Assembly (NCBI GenBank): GCA_032718475.1
Contig: JAUCBJ010006644.1
Coordinates: 1-51,487, forward strand
Reading direction: 5' to 3'
DNA from: Nemertoderma westbladi
Lineage: Eukaryota > Xenacoelomorpha > Nemertodermatida > Nemertodermatidae
Length of the DNA: 51,487 bases
Part shown: in pieces, positions 40,679 through 51,113 of the stretch
How the letters are laid out: each line of letters opens with the position of its first letter
Position numbering within the stretch: the stretch's first letter is position 1
Made by a program: the position numbers and the translations under genes
Notes under the pieces: generated by a model
What the model saw: only the letters and a program-made list of their open reading frames with translations
Told to the model about the DNA's origin: nothing
Databases searched by the model: none

Positions 40679-40792
40679 CTCGTTTGTGGCTGATGATTCG
40701 GCTAGCTAGGTTGCAGTTCTTAGAGTTTGACTAGGGCGGCAGCTCGGTTTAGTTACTGAGTTTAGCTGGGGAAGCAACACCGTTTTAGTTAC
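40679..40792 (-). promoter_or_regulatory. 5' leader of BEL copy 2 (primer-binding region)
   Basis: 114 bp between the 5' LTR and ORF1. On the element strand it begins GTAACTAAAACGGTGTTGCT. A near-duplicate GTAACTAAACCG follows about 35 bp later. There is no TGG at the LTR edge, so a conventional tRNA 3'-CCA primer site is not evident. Confidence 0.5.
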
Positions 40793-41330
40793 TGTGACGG
40801 GATCCAGGAGGGATCCCGATTTATCCGATGTGGTATTTAGTCCACGCGTCCCCGCCGTGTATAAGAGTGAAATAAAGATAACTGAGTTCTGAAGTTCGGT
40901 GTATAATAATAGGTTATAGGATATAGATATATTGTGAATTATACGGTAGGCGGGATACGGTAACTAAAGTCCCGTGATCCCCTAACTAAACTAATTGGCT
41001 GTACCCTACGCTAGCACTGCTGCACTGAGATAACTGAATCACTGATTAATAGGTTATTGGTTATATTGCACGGTGGCCTTACTGCTACTCAATCGATGCC
41101 ATTCCCCCCTCTGATTGGTTAATACCCTTGTTGGCGCCCCGTGGAGTATTCCCGTTCACTCCACCTGTTCTCCTTGGGTTAGGGGTTTGGCCCCTGACCC
41201 TCTATTGTGTGCTTCCTTCCCACTCTTATTGGGATGGCACGAGTTGGTTAATTGCCCAATCTCGTGGCTCCCAATATTGCTTATCGGCTAATAACTTTAT
41301 GGGGTGTTGGCGGGATTGAATAAGCTAACA
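40793..41330 (-). repeat. BEL copy 2, 5' LTR (538 bp)
   Basis: One mismatch with 27074-27611. As the 5' LTR of a minus-strand element it should hold the promoter; no TATA box is confidently assigned. It is followed on the plus strand by the second TSD copy (41331-41335). Confidence 0.97.
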
Positions 41331-41617
41331 TTCAGTTTCCATGACAACCACTACAAACAGACGTTTTAGCAATTAAATCCTTTGTTTTACACATTAACTA
41401 CTCAATGAAACTGAATTGAAGTATGTGTCACCTGGAACCACAAACCGGATCTTAATGTAATCCTCAGCAGTTCTAGAAAATTCTGGTTGCCATTGTAATA
41501 TGAGTTTTTAAGGCATATGCCTCTTAACTCGGTAAAGCAATGAAGTGATGAGTCAAAGAGTGTTGAATTTTCCTTAGCTTCGTGGTTGCATTTCCTTTAG
41601 GAAATGCCTTTCTAGTA

Positions 41618-42884
41618 CACGAAGCTAAGGAAAATCAACTACTTTCGCTAAGAAAGATTTTCCTTAGCTGAGATGGTGTATTCATAGTGGGCTATTTTAC
41701 TTGTGTGAGGCAGATTTAGTGTTTTTTGGTCGGGGAAAAAACTAGCCTTTAAAAGTACCCTGAAATTTTGCATGTATGTACTACTCATCGAGGCGCGTCG
41801 TGTGGGATGGGTCTCATATTCAGGAAAAATCTGGTTTCCATGGCAACGGACTTAGAAAAAAGTCTATGTATTTCAAGTCAATATTTATAACTCTATTTGT
41901 AGGAAAACTATAATACATATAAACTTGGGATTTCTCAACTCAACTATAAGGTCCATAGCAGAGCCGATTGAGGTTAAATAGAAATTCCAGTTACCTTGGC
42001 AACCGGGCTAAACAGATGTTAAAATTTATAAAATGTTAATTTGAAGCCTAAGGTTAATGTGTTATGTCTTGGGACCAACCCCTACCCCCACTATATGACT
42101 TATTCTGCGTCCGAATTTCATTGTTTAATTTTGCAGTTACCATGACAACCGCTGAAAACAGATGTTTTTATACAAAAATAACTCATTTGGACATAGACTT
42201 CGCGATAAAATTTTACGAAATTGGATATGTGTTATCTGGACCACTAGTTGGAACTTTTAGTAAAACCTAAAACATTCCATAAATATCTTGTTACCATGGT
42301 AACTGGAGTTTATTAAAGTCGATATCATTCAAGTCTAAATTCAATACTCTATTTGCAGCAAAATAATGTAATAAATATAAATTTGGGGTTTTGCAAGTCA
42401 TCTGTAAGGTCCATATACAATCCATTCGAGGTTAATTACACAATCCAATTACCATAGCAACAAGACTAAACAGATGTTAAAATTTCTAAAATGATAATTT
42501 GAAACACAAGTTAATAGTATTATGACTTGGGACCAAGACCTACCCCCATTATATGACTTATTCTGCATCCGAATTACATTGTTCTATTTTTCAGTTTCCA
42601 TGACAACCACTGCAAACAGATGCATTATGATAGAAAATCGGTAATTTGGACATAAACTACAATATTTTCTGAAACTTGGTATGTGTTATCTGAACCACAA
42701 TCTGGACTGAATCTTTTTTCAAAGGTAAAACCAACAGTTCCAGAGAATTCTAGTTTCCATGGGAATATAAGTTATTTATTGGCAAATGCTACTAAACTAG
42801 GCTAAGCAACAAACCAAATTATGGCCCTTTGTTTAATTTTCCTTAGCTTCGTGGTTGCATTTCCTTTAGGAAATGCCTTTCTAG
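41618..42884 (+). mobile_element. Helitron-like element H3 (1.27 kb)
   Basis: Begins CACGAAGCTAAGG directly after the end of H1; the usual TC is replaced here (tagtaCACGAAG), probably by mutation or because it inserted into the H1 end. It ends GCATTTCCTTTAGGAAATGC-CTTTCTAG|T. It contains the same palindromic monomers and an extra internal block (aatctggactgaatc...) whose sequence recurs just after the 3' end at 42885-42953. Confidence 0.75.
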
Positions 42885-42953
42885 TATGTGTTATCTGAAC
42901 CACAATCTGGACTGAATCTTTTTTCAAAGGTAAAACCAACAGTTCCAGAGAGA

Positions 42954-45900
42954 TCCACGAAGCTAAGGAAAATCAACTACTTTCGCTAAGAAAGATTTTC
43001 CTTAGCTGAGATGGTGTATTCATAGTGGGCTATTTTACTTGTATGGAGCAGATTTAGTGTTTTTTGATTCCGGAAAAAACTAGCCTTTAAAAGTACCCTG
43101 AAATTTTGCATGTATGTACTACTCGTCGAGGCGCATCGTGTGGGCTGGGTCTCATATCCAGGAAAAATCTGGTTTCCATGGCAACGGACTTAGAAAAAAG
43201 TCTATGTATTTCAAGTCAATATTTATAACTATATTTGTAGGAAAACTATAATAGATATAAACTTGGGGTTTCTCAACTCAACTATAAGGTCCATAGCAGA
43301 GCCGATTGAGGTTAAATAGAAAATCCAGTTACCTTGGCAACCGGGATAAACAGATGTTAAAATTTATAAAATGTTAATTTGAAGCCTAAGGACAAGGTGT
43401 TATTACTTGGGACCAAACCCTACCCCCACTATATAACTTATTCTGCGTCCAAATTTCATTGTTCTATTTTGCAGTTACCATGACAACCGCTGAAAACAGA
43501 TGTTTTTATACAAAAATAACTCATTTGGACATATACTTCGCGATAAAATTTTACCAAACTGGGTATGTGTTATCTGGACCAATAGTTGGAACTTTTAGTG
43601 AAACTCAAAACATTCCAGAAATATCTTGTTACCACGGTAACTGGAGTTTATTAAAGTCTATATCATTCAAGTCTAAATTCAATACTCTATAAATATTCTC
43701 GTATTGTGTGAGGCAGATTTGTTTTTTTTAAGTCCAGCAAAAACTAGCCTTTAAAAGTACCCTGAAATTTTGCATGTATATACTACTCGTCGAGGCGCAT
43801 CTTTTGGGCTGGGTCTCATATCCAGGAAAAATCTGGTTTCCATGGCAACGGACTTAGAAAAAAGTCTATGTATTTCAAGTCAATATTTAAAACTCTATTT
43901 GTAGGAAAACTATAATAGATATAAACTTGGGGTTTCTCAACACAACTATAAGGTCCATAGCAGAGCCGATTGAGGTTAAATAGAAAATCCAGTTACCTTG
44001 GCAACAGGGATAAACAGATGTTAAAATTTATAAAATGTTAATTTGAAGCCTAAGGTTAAGGCGTTATGACTAGGGACCAATCCCTACCCCCACTATATAA
44101 CATATTCTGCATCCGAATTTGATTGTTCTATTTTGCAGTTACCATAACAACCGCTGAAAACAGATGTTTTTACACAAAAATTACTCATTTGGACATATAC
44201 TTCGCGATAAAATTTCAGGAAACTGGGTATGTGTTATCTGGACCACTAGTTGGAACTATTAGTGAAACTCAAAACATACCAGAAATATCTAGTTACCATG
44301 GTAACTGGAGTTTATTAAAGTCTATATTATTCAAGTATATATTCATAACTCTATTTGTAGCAAAACTGTAATATATATAAACTTGGGGTTTTGCAACTCA
44401 TCTATAAGGTCCATATACAAGCCGTTTGAGGTTAATTAGAAAATCCATTTACCATAGCAACCAGACTAAACAGATTTTCAAATTTATAAAATGATAATTT
44501 GAAGCACAAGTTAATAGTATTATGACTTGGGACCAAGACCTACCCCCACTATATGACTTATTCTACATCCGAATTACATTGTTCTATTTTTCAGTTTCCA
44601 TGACAACCACTGCAAACAGATGCATTTTGATCCACGAAGCTAAGGAAAATCAACTACTTTCGCTAAGAAAGATTTTCCTTAGCTGAGATGGTCTATTCAT
44701 AGTGGGCTGTTTTACTTGTATGGAGCAGATTTAGTGTTTTTTGATAGGTGAAAAAACTAGCCTTTAAAAGTACCCTGAAATTTTGCATGTATATACAACT
44801 CATCAAGGCGCGTCGTGTGGGATGGGTCTCATATCCTGGAAAAATCTGGTTTCCATGGCAACGGACTTAGAAAAAAGTCTATGTATTTCAAGTCAATATT
44901 TCTAACTCTATTTGTAGGAAAACTATAATACATATAAACTTGGGGTTTCTCAACACAACTATAAGATCCATAGCAGAGCCAATTGAGGTTAAATAGAAAA
45001 TCCAGTTACCTTGGCAACCGGGCTAAACAGATGTTAAAATTTTTAAAATGTTAATTTGAAGCCTAAGGTTAAGGTGTGATGACTTGGGACCAATCCCTAC
45101 CCCCACTATATAACTTATTCTGCGTCCGAATTTGATTGTTCTATTTTGCAGTTACCATGACAACCGCTGAAAACAGATGTTTTTATACAACAATTATTCA
45201 TTTGGACATAGACTTCACGATAAAATTTTACAAAACTGGGTATGTGTTATCTGGACCACTAGTTGGAACTTTTAGTGAAACTCAAAACATTCCAGAAATA
45301 TCTAGTTACCATGGTAACTGGAGCTTATTAAAGTCAATATCATTCAAGTCTATATTTTTAACTCTTGTTTGTAGGAAAACTGTATTAGATATAAATATTG
45401 GGTTTCCCAACTCAACTATAAGGAAGGTCCTTAGAGGAGCCAATTGTGGTTAATTAGAAAATCCAGTTACCTTGGTAACCAGGCTAAACAGATGTTATAA
45501 TTTAAAAAATTATAATTAGAAACACAAGTTAAAGGCATTATGACTTGGGACCAACCCCTACCACCATAATATCACTTATTCTGCATCCAATCTACGTTGT
45601 TCTATTTGCCAGTTACCTTGACAACCACTGCAAACAGACTTTTTAACAAATTAATAATTAATTTTGAACATAAACTACTCAATGAAGCTTCCTTGAAGTC
45701 GATGTGTCACCTGGAACCACAAACTAGATCTTAATGTAAAACTCAGCATTTCTAGAAAAGTCCAGTTACCTTGGCAATACCGGGAGTTCTTTTAACTCGG
45801 TAAATCAATGAAATGATGAGTCAAAGAGTGTTTAATTTTCCTTAGCTTCGTGGTTGCATTTCCTTTAGGAAATGCCTTTCTAGTAGAAAATCTGTAATTT

Positions 45901-46139
45901 GGACATAAACTACAATATTTTCTGAAACTCGGTATATGTGTTATCTGAACCACAATCTGGACTAAATCTTCTTTCAAAGGTAAAACCAGCAGTTCCAGAA
46001 AACTCTAGTTTCCATGGGAATAGAAGTTATTTATTGGCAAATGCTACTAAACTAGGCTAAGCAACAAACCAAATTGTGGCCCTTTGTTTAATTTTCCTTA
46101 GCTTCGTGGTTGCATTTCCTTTAGGAAATGCCTTTCTAG
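42954..46139 (+). mobile_element. Helitron-like element H4, host of H5
   Basis: A|TCCACGAAG at 42954 and CTAG|T at 46139. Without H5 it is about 1.93 kb, longer than its siblings. It carries an apparent second internal start of the monomer series (a caggcagattt...agcc block near 43705-43750), so it may have gained monomers by unequal exchange. Confidence 0.75.
44631..45883 (+). mobile_element. Helitron-like element H5, nested in H4 (1253 bp)
   Basis: Flanks join as gcattttga|tagaaaatctgtaatttgg, which occurs uninterrupted near 47172-47195. This is a second clean A|T insertion with an empty-site paralog in the window. It has standard 5' and 3' termini. Confidence 0.85.
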
Positions 46140-46165
46140 TAACTCTATTTGTAGCAAAACTGTAA

Positions 46166-47437
46166 TCCACGAAGCTAAGGAAAATCAACTACTTTCGCTA
46201 AGAAAGATATTCCTTAGCTGAGATGGTGTATTCATAGTGGGCTATTTTACTTGTATGGAGCAGATTTAGTGTTTTTTAAGTCCAGCAAAAACTAGCCTTT
46301 AAAAGTACCCTGAAATTTTGCATGTATATACAACTCATCAAGGCGCGTCGTGTGGGATGGGTCTCATATCCAGGAAAAATCTGGTTTCCATGGCAACGGA
46401 CTTAGAAAAAAGTCTATGTATTTCAAGTCAATATTTGTAACTCTATTTGTGGGAAAACTATAATACATATAAACTTGGGGTTTCTCAACACAACTATAAG
46501 GTCCATAGCAGAGCCGATTGAGGTTAAATAGAAAATCCAGTTACCTGGGCAACCGGGCTAAACAGATGTTTAAATTTTTAAAATGTTAATTTGAAGCCTA
46601 AGGTTAAGGTGTGATGATTTGGGACCAATCCCTACCCCCACTATATAACTTATTCTGCGTCCGAATTTGATTGTTCTATTTTGCAGTTACCTTGACAACC
46701 GCTGAAAACAGATGTTTTTATACAAAAATTATTCATTTGGACATAGACTTCACGATAAAATTTTACGAAACTAGGTACGTGTTATCTGGACCACTAGTTG
46801 GAACTTTTAGTGAAACTCAAAACATTCCAGAAATATCTAGTTACCATGGTAACTGTAGTTTTTTTAAAGTCTATATCATTCAAGTCTATATTCATAACTC
46901 TATTTGGAGCAAAACTGTAATATATATAAACTTGGGGATTTGCAACTCATCTATAAGGTCCATATACAAGCCGTTCGAAGTTAATTAGAAAATCCAGTTA
47001 CCATAGCAACAAGACTAAACAGATGTTAAAATTAATAAAATGATAATTTGAAGCACAATTTAATAGTATTATGACTTGGGACCAACACCTACCCCCACTA
47101 TATGACTTATTCTGCATCCGAATTACATTGTTCTATTTTTCAGTTTCCATGACAACCACTGCAAACAGATTCATTTTGATAGAAAATCTGTAATTTGGAC
47201 ATAAACTACAATATTTTCTGAAACTCGATATGTGTTATCTGAAAAACAATCTGGACTGAATCTTTTTTCAAAGGTAAAACCAACAGTTCCAGAGAACTCT
47301 ACATAGTTTCCATGGGAATATAAGTTATTTATTGGCAAATGCTCCTAAACTAGGCTAAGCAACGAACCAAATTGTGGCCGTTTGTTTAATTTTCCTTAGC
47401 TTCGTGGTTGCATTTCCTTTAGGAAATGCCTTTCTAG
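46166..47437 (+). mobile_element. Helitron-like element H6 (1272 bp)
   Basis: Starts 26 bp after the end of H4. Both termini are standard. The flanks (ctgtaa| and |tacagttaccatag) are monomer sequence but do not join into a continuous empty site, so a deletion or exchange followed insertion. Confidence 0.8.
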
Positions 47438-47567
47438 TACAGTTACCATAGCAACAAGTCTAAACAGATGTTAAAATTTATAAAATGATAATTTGAAGCA
47501 CAAGTTAATAGTATTATGACTTGGGACTAACCCCTACCCCCACTATATGACTTATTCTGCATCCGAA

Positions 47568-48649
47568 TCCACGAAGCTAAGGAAAATCAACTACTTTCGC
47601 TAAGAAAGATTTTCCTTAGCTGAGATGGTCTATTCATAGTGGGCTATTTTACTTGTGTGGGGCAGATTTAGTGTTTTTTAAGTCCAGCAAAAACTAGCCT
47701 TTAAAAGTACCCTGAAATTTTGCATGTATATACTACTCATCAAGGCGCGTCGTGTGGGATGGGTCTCATATCCAGGAAAAATCTGGTTTCCATGGCAACG
47801 GACTTTTAAAAAAGTCTATGTATTTCAAGTCAATATTTATAATTCTATTTGTAGAAAAACTATAATAGATATAAACTTGGGGTTTCTCAATTCAACTATA
47901 AGGTCCATAGCTGAGCCGATTGAGGTTAAATAGAAAATCCAGTTACCTTGGCAACCGGGCTAAACAGATGTTAAAATTTATTAAATGTTAATTTGAAGCC
48001 TAAGGTTAAGGTGATATGACTTGGGACCAACCCCTACCCCCACTATATACCTTATTCTGCGTCCGAATTTCATTGTTTTATTTTGCAGTTACCATGACAA
48101 CCGCTGAAAACAGATGTTTTTATACAAAAATTACTCATTTTGACATAGACTTCATGATAAAATTTTATGAAACTGCGTATGTGTTATGTGGACCACTAGT
48201 TGGAACTTTTAGTGAAACTCAAAACATTCCAGAAATATCTAGTTACCATGGTAACTGGAGTTTATTAAAGTCTATATCATTCAAGTCTAAATTCAATACT
48301 CTATTTGTAGCAAAATAATGTAATATATATAAATTTGGGGTTTTGCAACACATCTATAAGGTCCATATACAAGCCGTTCGAGGTTAATTACACAATCCAG
48401 TTACCATAGCAACAATATTAAACAGATGTTAAAATTTATAAAATGATAATTTTAAGCACAAGTTAATAGTATAATGACTTGGGACCAAGACCTACCCCCA
48501 CTATATGACTTATTCTGCATCCGAATTACATTGTTCTATTTTTCAGTTTCCATGACAACCACTGCAAACAGATGCATTGTGAATTGTGGCCCTTTGTTTA
48601 ATTTTCCTTAGCTTCGTGGTTGCATTTCCTTTAGGAAATGCCTTTCTAG
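47568..48649 (+). mobile_element. Helitron-like element H7 (1082 bp)
   Basis: Sister of H2 with the same length and nearly the same sequence. It ends the Helitron block. The flanks do not restore a continuous monomer. Confidence 0.85.
47786..48559 (+). promoter_or_regulatory. Six phased X-box/RFX-like palindromes in H7
   Basis: 14-mers at 47786-47799 (GTTTCCATGGCAAC), 47942-47955 (GTTACCTTGGCAAC), 48088-48101 (GTTACCATGACAAC), 48242-48255 (GTTACCATGGTAAC), 48400-48413 (GTTACCATAGCAAC), 48546-48559 (GTTTCCATGACAAC). Steps are 156, 146, 154, 158 and 146 bp. The consensus GTTNCC-AT-GGNAAC is the X-box bound by RFX factors. Binding is inferred from sequence only. Confidence 0.6.
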
Positions 48650-48719
48650 TATATTTGATTTCTAGTTTATCTATAAGTCAGTATACTAAATCAGGCTCAT
48701 CTGTTTTATGTCTACCATA

Positions 48720-48843
48720 CTGTCAGACATCATAAGACACTTAAATTAGCAGGTTAAACTGCTAAAGGTCTAAAAGCGCGAACACTGTACCACGTGTGTA
48801 ACGTACTCAATCATGTGTAGCTTACTGGACCACATATGTAACT
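48720..48843 (+). repeat. ~125-bp direct repeat, right copy
   Basis: Counterpart of 24532-24659. It begins 70 bp after the end of H7, so the Helitron block lies between duplicated sequence. Confidence 0.9.
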
Positions 48844-49453
48844 ATATATAGCTATATAACTATATAAAATATTAATAAAATTATAATAAAATTATATTAT
48901 AAATAATATTAAAATGTTATAATTAGCAACCATGCAGTAGACAAATTATCTCATATAGTGTTGCTAATATCAGCTACGTAGTGTAGCTGATGAGCCAAAT
49001 CCCTCGAAACACATGCAAAAATGTAACCAATGTGATAATTTTACTTACAGTATTTAAACAGGGTTGCGCTTTGTGTCCCTGCTCTAATAAAACGATGACT
49101 ACTTACGGTTGAACAGATAGGAACATGTTGTTTCTCTGTTTCCAAATAATTTACCTTGCTTGATATTGGTCTGTCAAAAACATAATTCGTTCAACTCAAA
49201 ATTATATAAATATATATATATATAAATATAATAATAATAATAATAAAATATCTCAGCTCGTGAAAAAATAAGCTAAATGAATTATTGGGGATACCACTTA
49301 CTTATTTTACGCCTAATATAAAGTAGGAATATAAGTCGTATAAAGTAGAATAGCCATAATAAAACGTTTCAGTGGCAGGGAACCATTGCCAAGTACCGGA
49401 GCCGGAGAGGAGAACCTTGCACTTGTAGCCCCTCAGCGGCGGAAGGATGAAGT
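48844..49453. other. AT-rich non-coding spacer
   Basis: Dense tatata/ataata microsatellites (48843-48925, 49200-49250). The last ~100 bp before the minisatellite are GC-richer. No gene was seen. Confidence 0.45.
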
Positions 49454-50499
49454 TCCAATGAGTCACAACAACCCGTTATCGAACCAACCTCACAACACCC
49501 CGTTATCGAACCAACCTCACAACAACACGTTATCGAACCAACCTCACAACACCCCATTATAGAACCAACCTCACAACACCCTGTTATCGAACCAACGTCA
49601 TAACAACCCGTTTTCGAACCAACTACACAACACCCCGTTATTGAATCAACGTCACAACACCCCGTTATCGAACCAACCTCACAACACCCCGTTATCGAAC
49701 CAACATCACAACAACCCGTTATCGAACCAACCTCATAACAACCCGTTATCGAACCAACCTCACAATACCCTGTTATCGAACCAACCTCACAACACCCTGT
49801 TATCGAACCAACATCATAACAACCCGTTTTCAAACCAACCTCACAATACCCTGTTATCGAACCAACATCACAACACCCCGTTATCGAACCAACTACACAA
49901 CACCCCGTTATCAAACCAACGTTACAACACCCCGTTATCGAACCAACCTCACAACACCCCGTTATCGAACCAACTACACAACACCCCGTTATCGAACCAA
50001 CCTCACAACACCCCGTTATCGAACCAACATCACAACAACCCGTTATCGAACCAACTACACAACACCCTGTTATCGAACCAACCTCACAACAACCCGTTAT
50101 CGAACCAACCTCACAATACCCTGTTATCGAACCAAAGTCACAACAACCCATTATCGAACCAACTACACAACTCCCCGTTATCGAACCAACTACACAACAC
50201 CCCGTTATCGAACCAACCTCACAACACCCATTTATCGAACCAACATCACAACAACCCATTATCGAACCAACTACACAACACCCCGTTATCGAACCAACCT
50301 CACAACACCCCGTTATCGAACCAACATCACAACAACCCGTTATTGAAACAACTACACAACACCCCATTATCGAACCAACCTCACAACACCCCGTTATCGA
50401 ACCAACATCACAACAACCCGTTATCGAACCAACTACACAACACCCCGTTATCGAACCAACTACACAACACCCCGTTATTGAACCAACCTCACAACACCC
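49454..50499. repeat. 27-bp minisatellite, ~39 copies
   Basis: Unit aaccaacctcacaacacccc-gttatcg, with variants in two or three positions (cctcac/atcaca/ctacac; cccc/accc). Because 27 is divisible by three, both strands stay open for hundreds of codons (9-residue repeats), but there is no other coding evidence. BEL copy 3 is inserted at its right end. Confidence 0.97.
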
Positions 50500-51113
50500 T
50501 GTGAGCGGATTCAATTCCGCCCACCACCCCATAAAGTTGGGAAACGGCGCCTTTTAGCAATATTGGGGATACGAGGTTAATCTCCAATTAACCTCGTATC
50601 ACACAACCAATAACGGGGACAACAAACCCCCAAAGGGCCACACAAATGGAGGTCAGAGGTTAAACCTCCGGGAGAGGGAAAGTGACAGCAGCAGGGGGGG
50701 GGGGGGGGGGAAACACTCCCACAGAGGTGGGAGCCAAGAATTAGGTTATTGGCCAATGGGGGACAAGGAAAGTGCATCCGCTAAGTAACAAGGCCACAAG
50801 TAAAGTAGGTAATCAATATATTACCGGTTGGTGTTTTATATCCTAGTTCAGTTATATCAGTCACTTAGGGCAGTATGGTGACACTTTAATACCATCACGC
50901 CGTCACCAATCATATATATCATATTTTACCGGTACATGACAATATTACCCTATTCAATCTGAACTGTGCTATCATATATTACCGATCGTATACTATATTC
51001 TACATTTGGAGTTTATCAATAACATTGGAACAACAACAAACTCTTTTCCATTCGCACGGTGATGCTGACGCGTAAATAAATCAAACCGGTCGGGATCCTC
51101 TGATCCTGTCACA
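50500..51113 (+). repeat. BEL copy 3, 5' LTR (614 bp)
   Basis: TGTGAGCGGATTCAATTCCG at the start matches the element-strand LTR start of copy 2 (TGTTAGCTTATTCAATCCCG), and ...GATCCTGTCACA matches its end. A perfect 14-bp stem, GATACGAGGTTAAT / ATTAACCTCGTATC, lies at 50568-50600. It carries a poly-G tract at about 50694-50710. Confidence 0.85.

Larger units (their letters stand above)
27074..41330 (-). mobile_element. BEL/Pao LTR retrotransposon copy 2, near-intact, 14.26 kb
   Basis: Bounded by two 538-bp LTRs and a 5-bp TSD, transcribed right to left. Order: 5' LTR (40793-41330), ORF1, ORF2, Pol, minisatellite spacer, ORF4, 3' UTR, hairpin, polypurine tract, 3' LTR (27074-27611). All four ORFs are uninterrupted. 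The LTRs differ at one base (T at 27290, C at 41009), so the insertion is recent. It is large for a BEL element because of ORF1 and the exonuclease-like ORF4. It sits inside Helitron-like element H1. No TGG-starting primer-binding site follows the 5' LTR. Confidence 0.95.
25014..41615 (+). mobile_element. Helitron-like element H1, split by H2 and by BEL copy 2
   Basis: Starts A|TCCACGAAGCTAAGG and ends with the hairpin GCATTTCCT-tt-AGGAAATGC, then CTTTCTAG|T. Removing H2 (25743-26824) and the BEL insertion with one target copy leaves about 1.26 kb, the size of three sibling elements. The interior consists of ~150-bp monomers with X-box-like palindromes (for example 25232-25245, 25388-25401, 25534-25547, 25689-25702). 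It has no transposase, so it is non-autonomous. Features match Helitrons/Helentrons: no TSD, A|T target, 3' hairpin and inverted subterminal repeats. Confidence 0.8.

Noticed and set aside
49369-50532. 387-codon minus-strand and 287-codon plus-strand ORFs
   Set aside because: They are produced by a 27-bp repeat with no stop in the unit; there is no non-repeat domain or start context.
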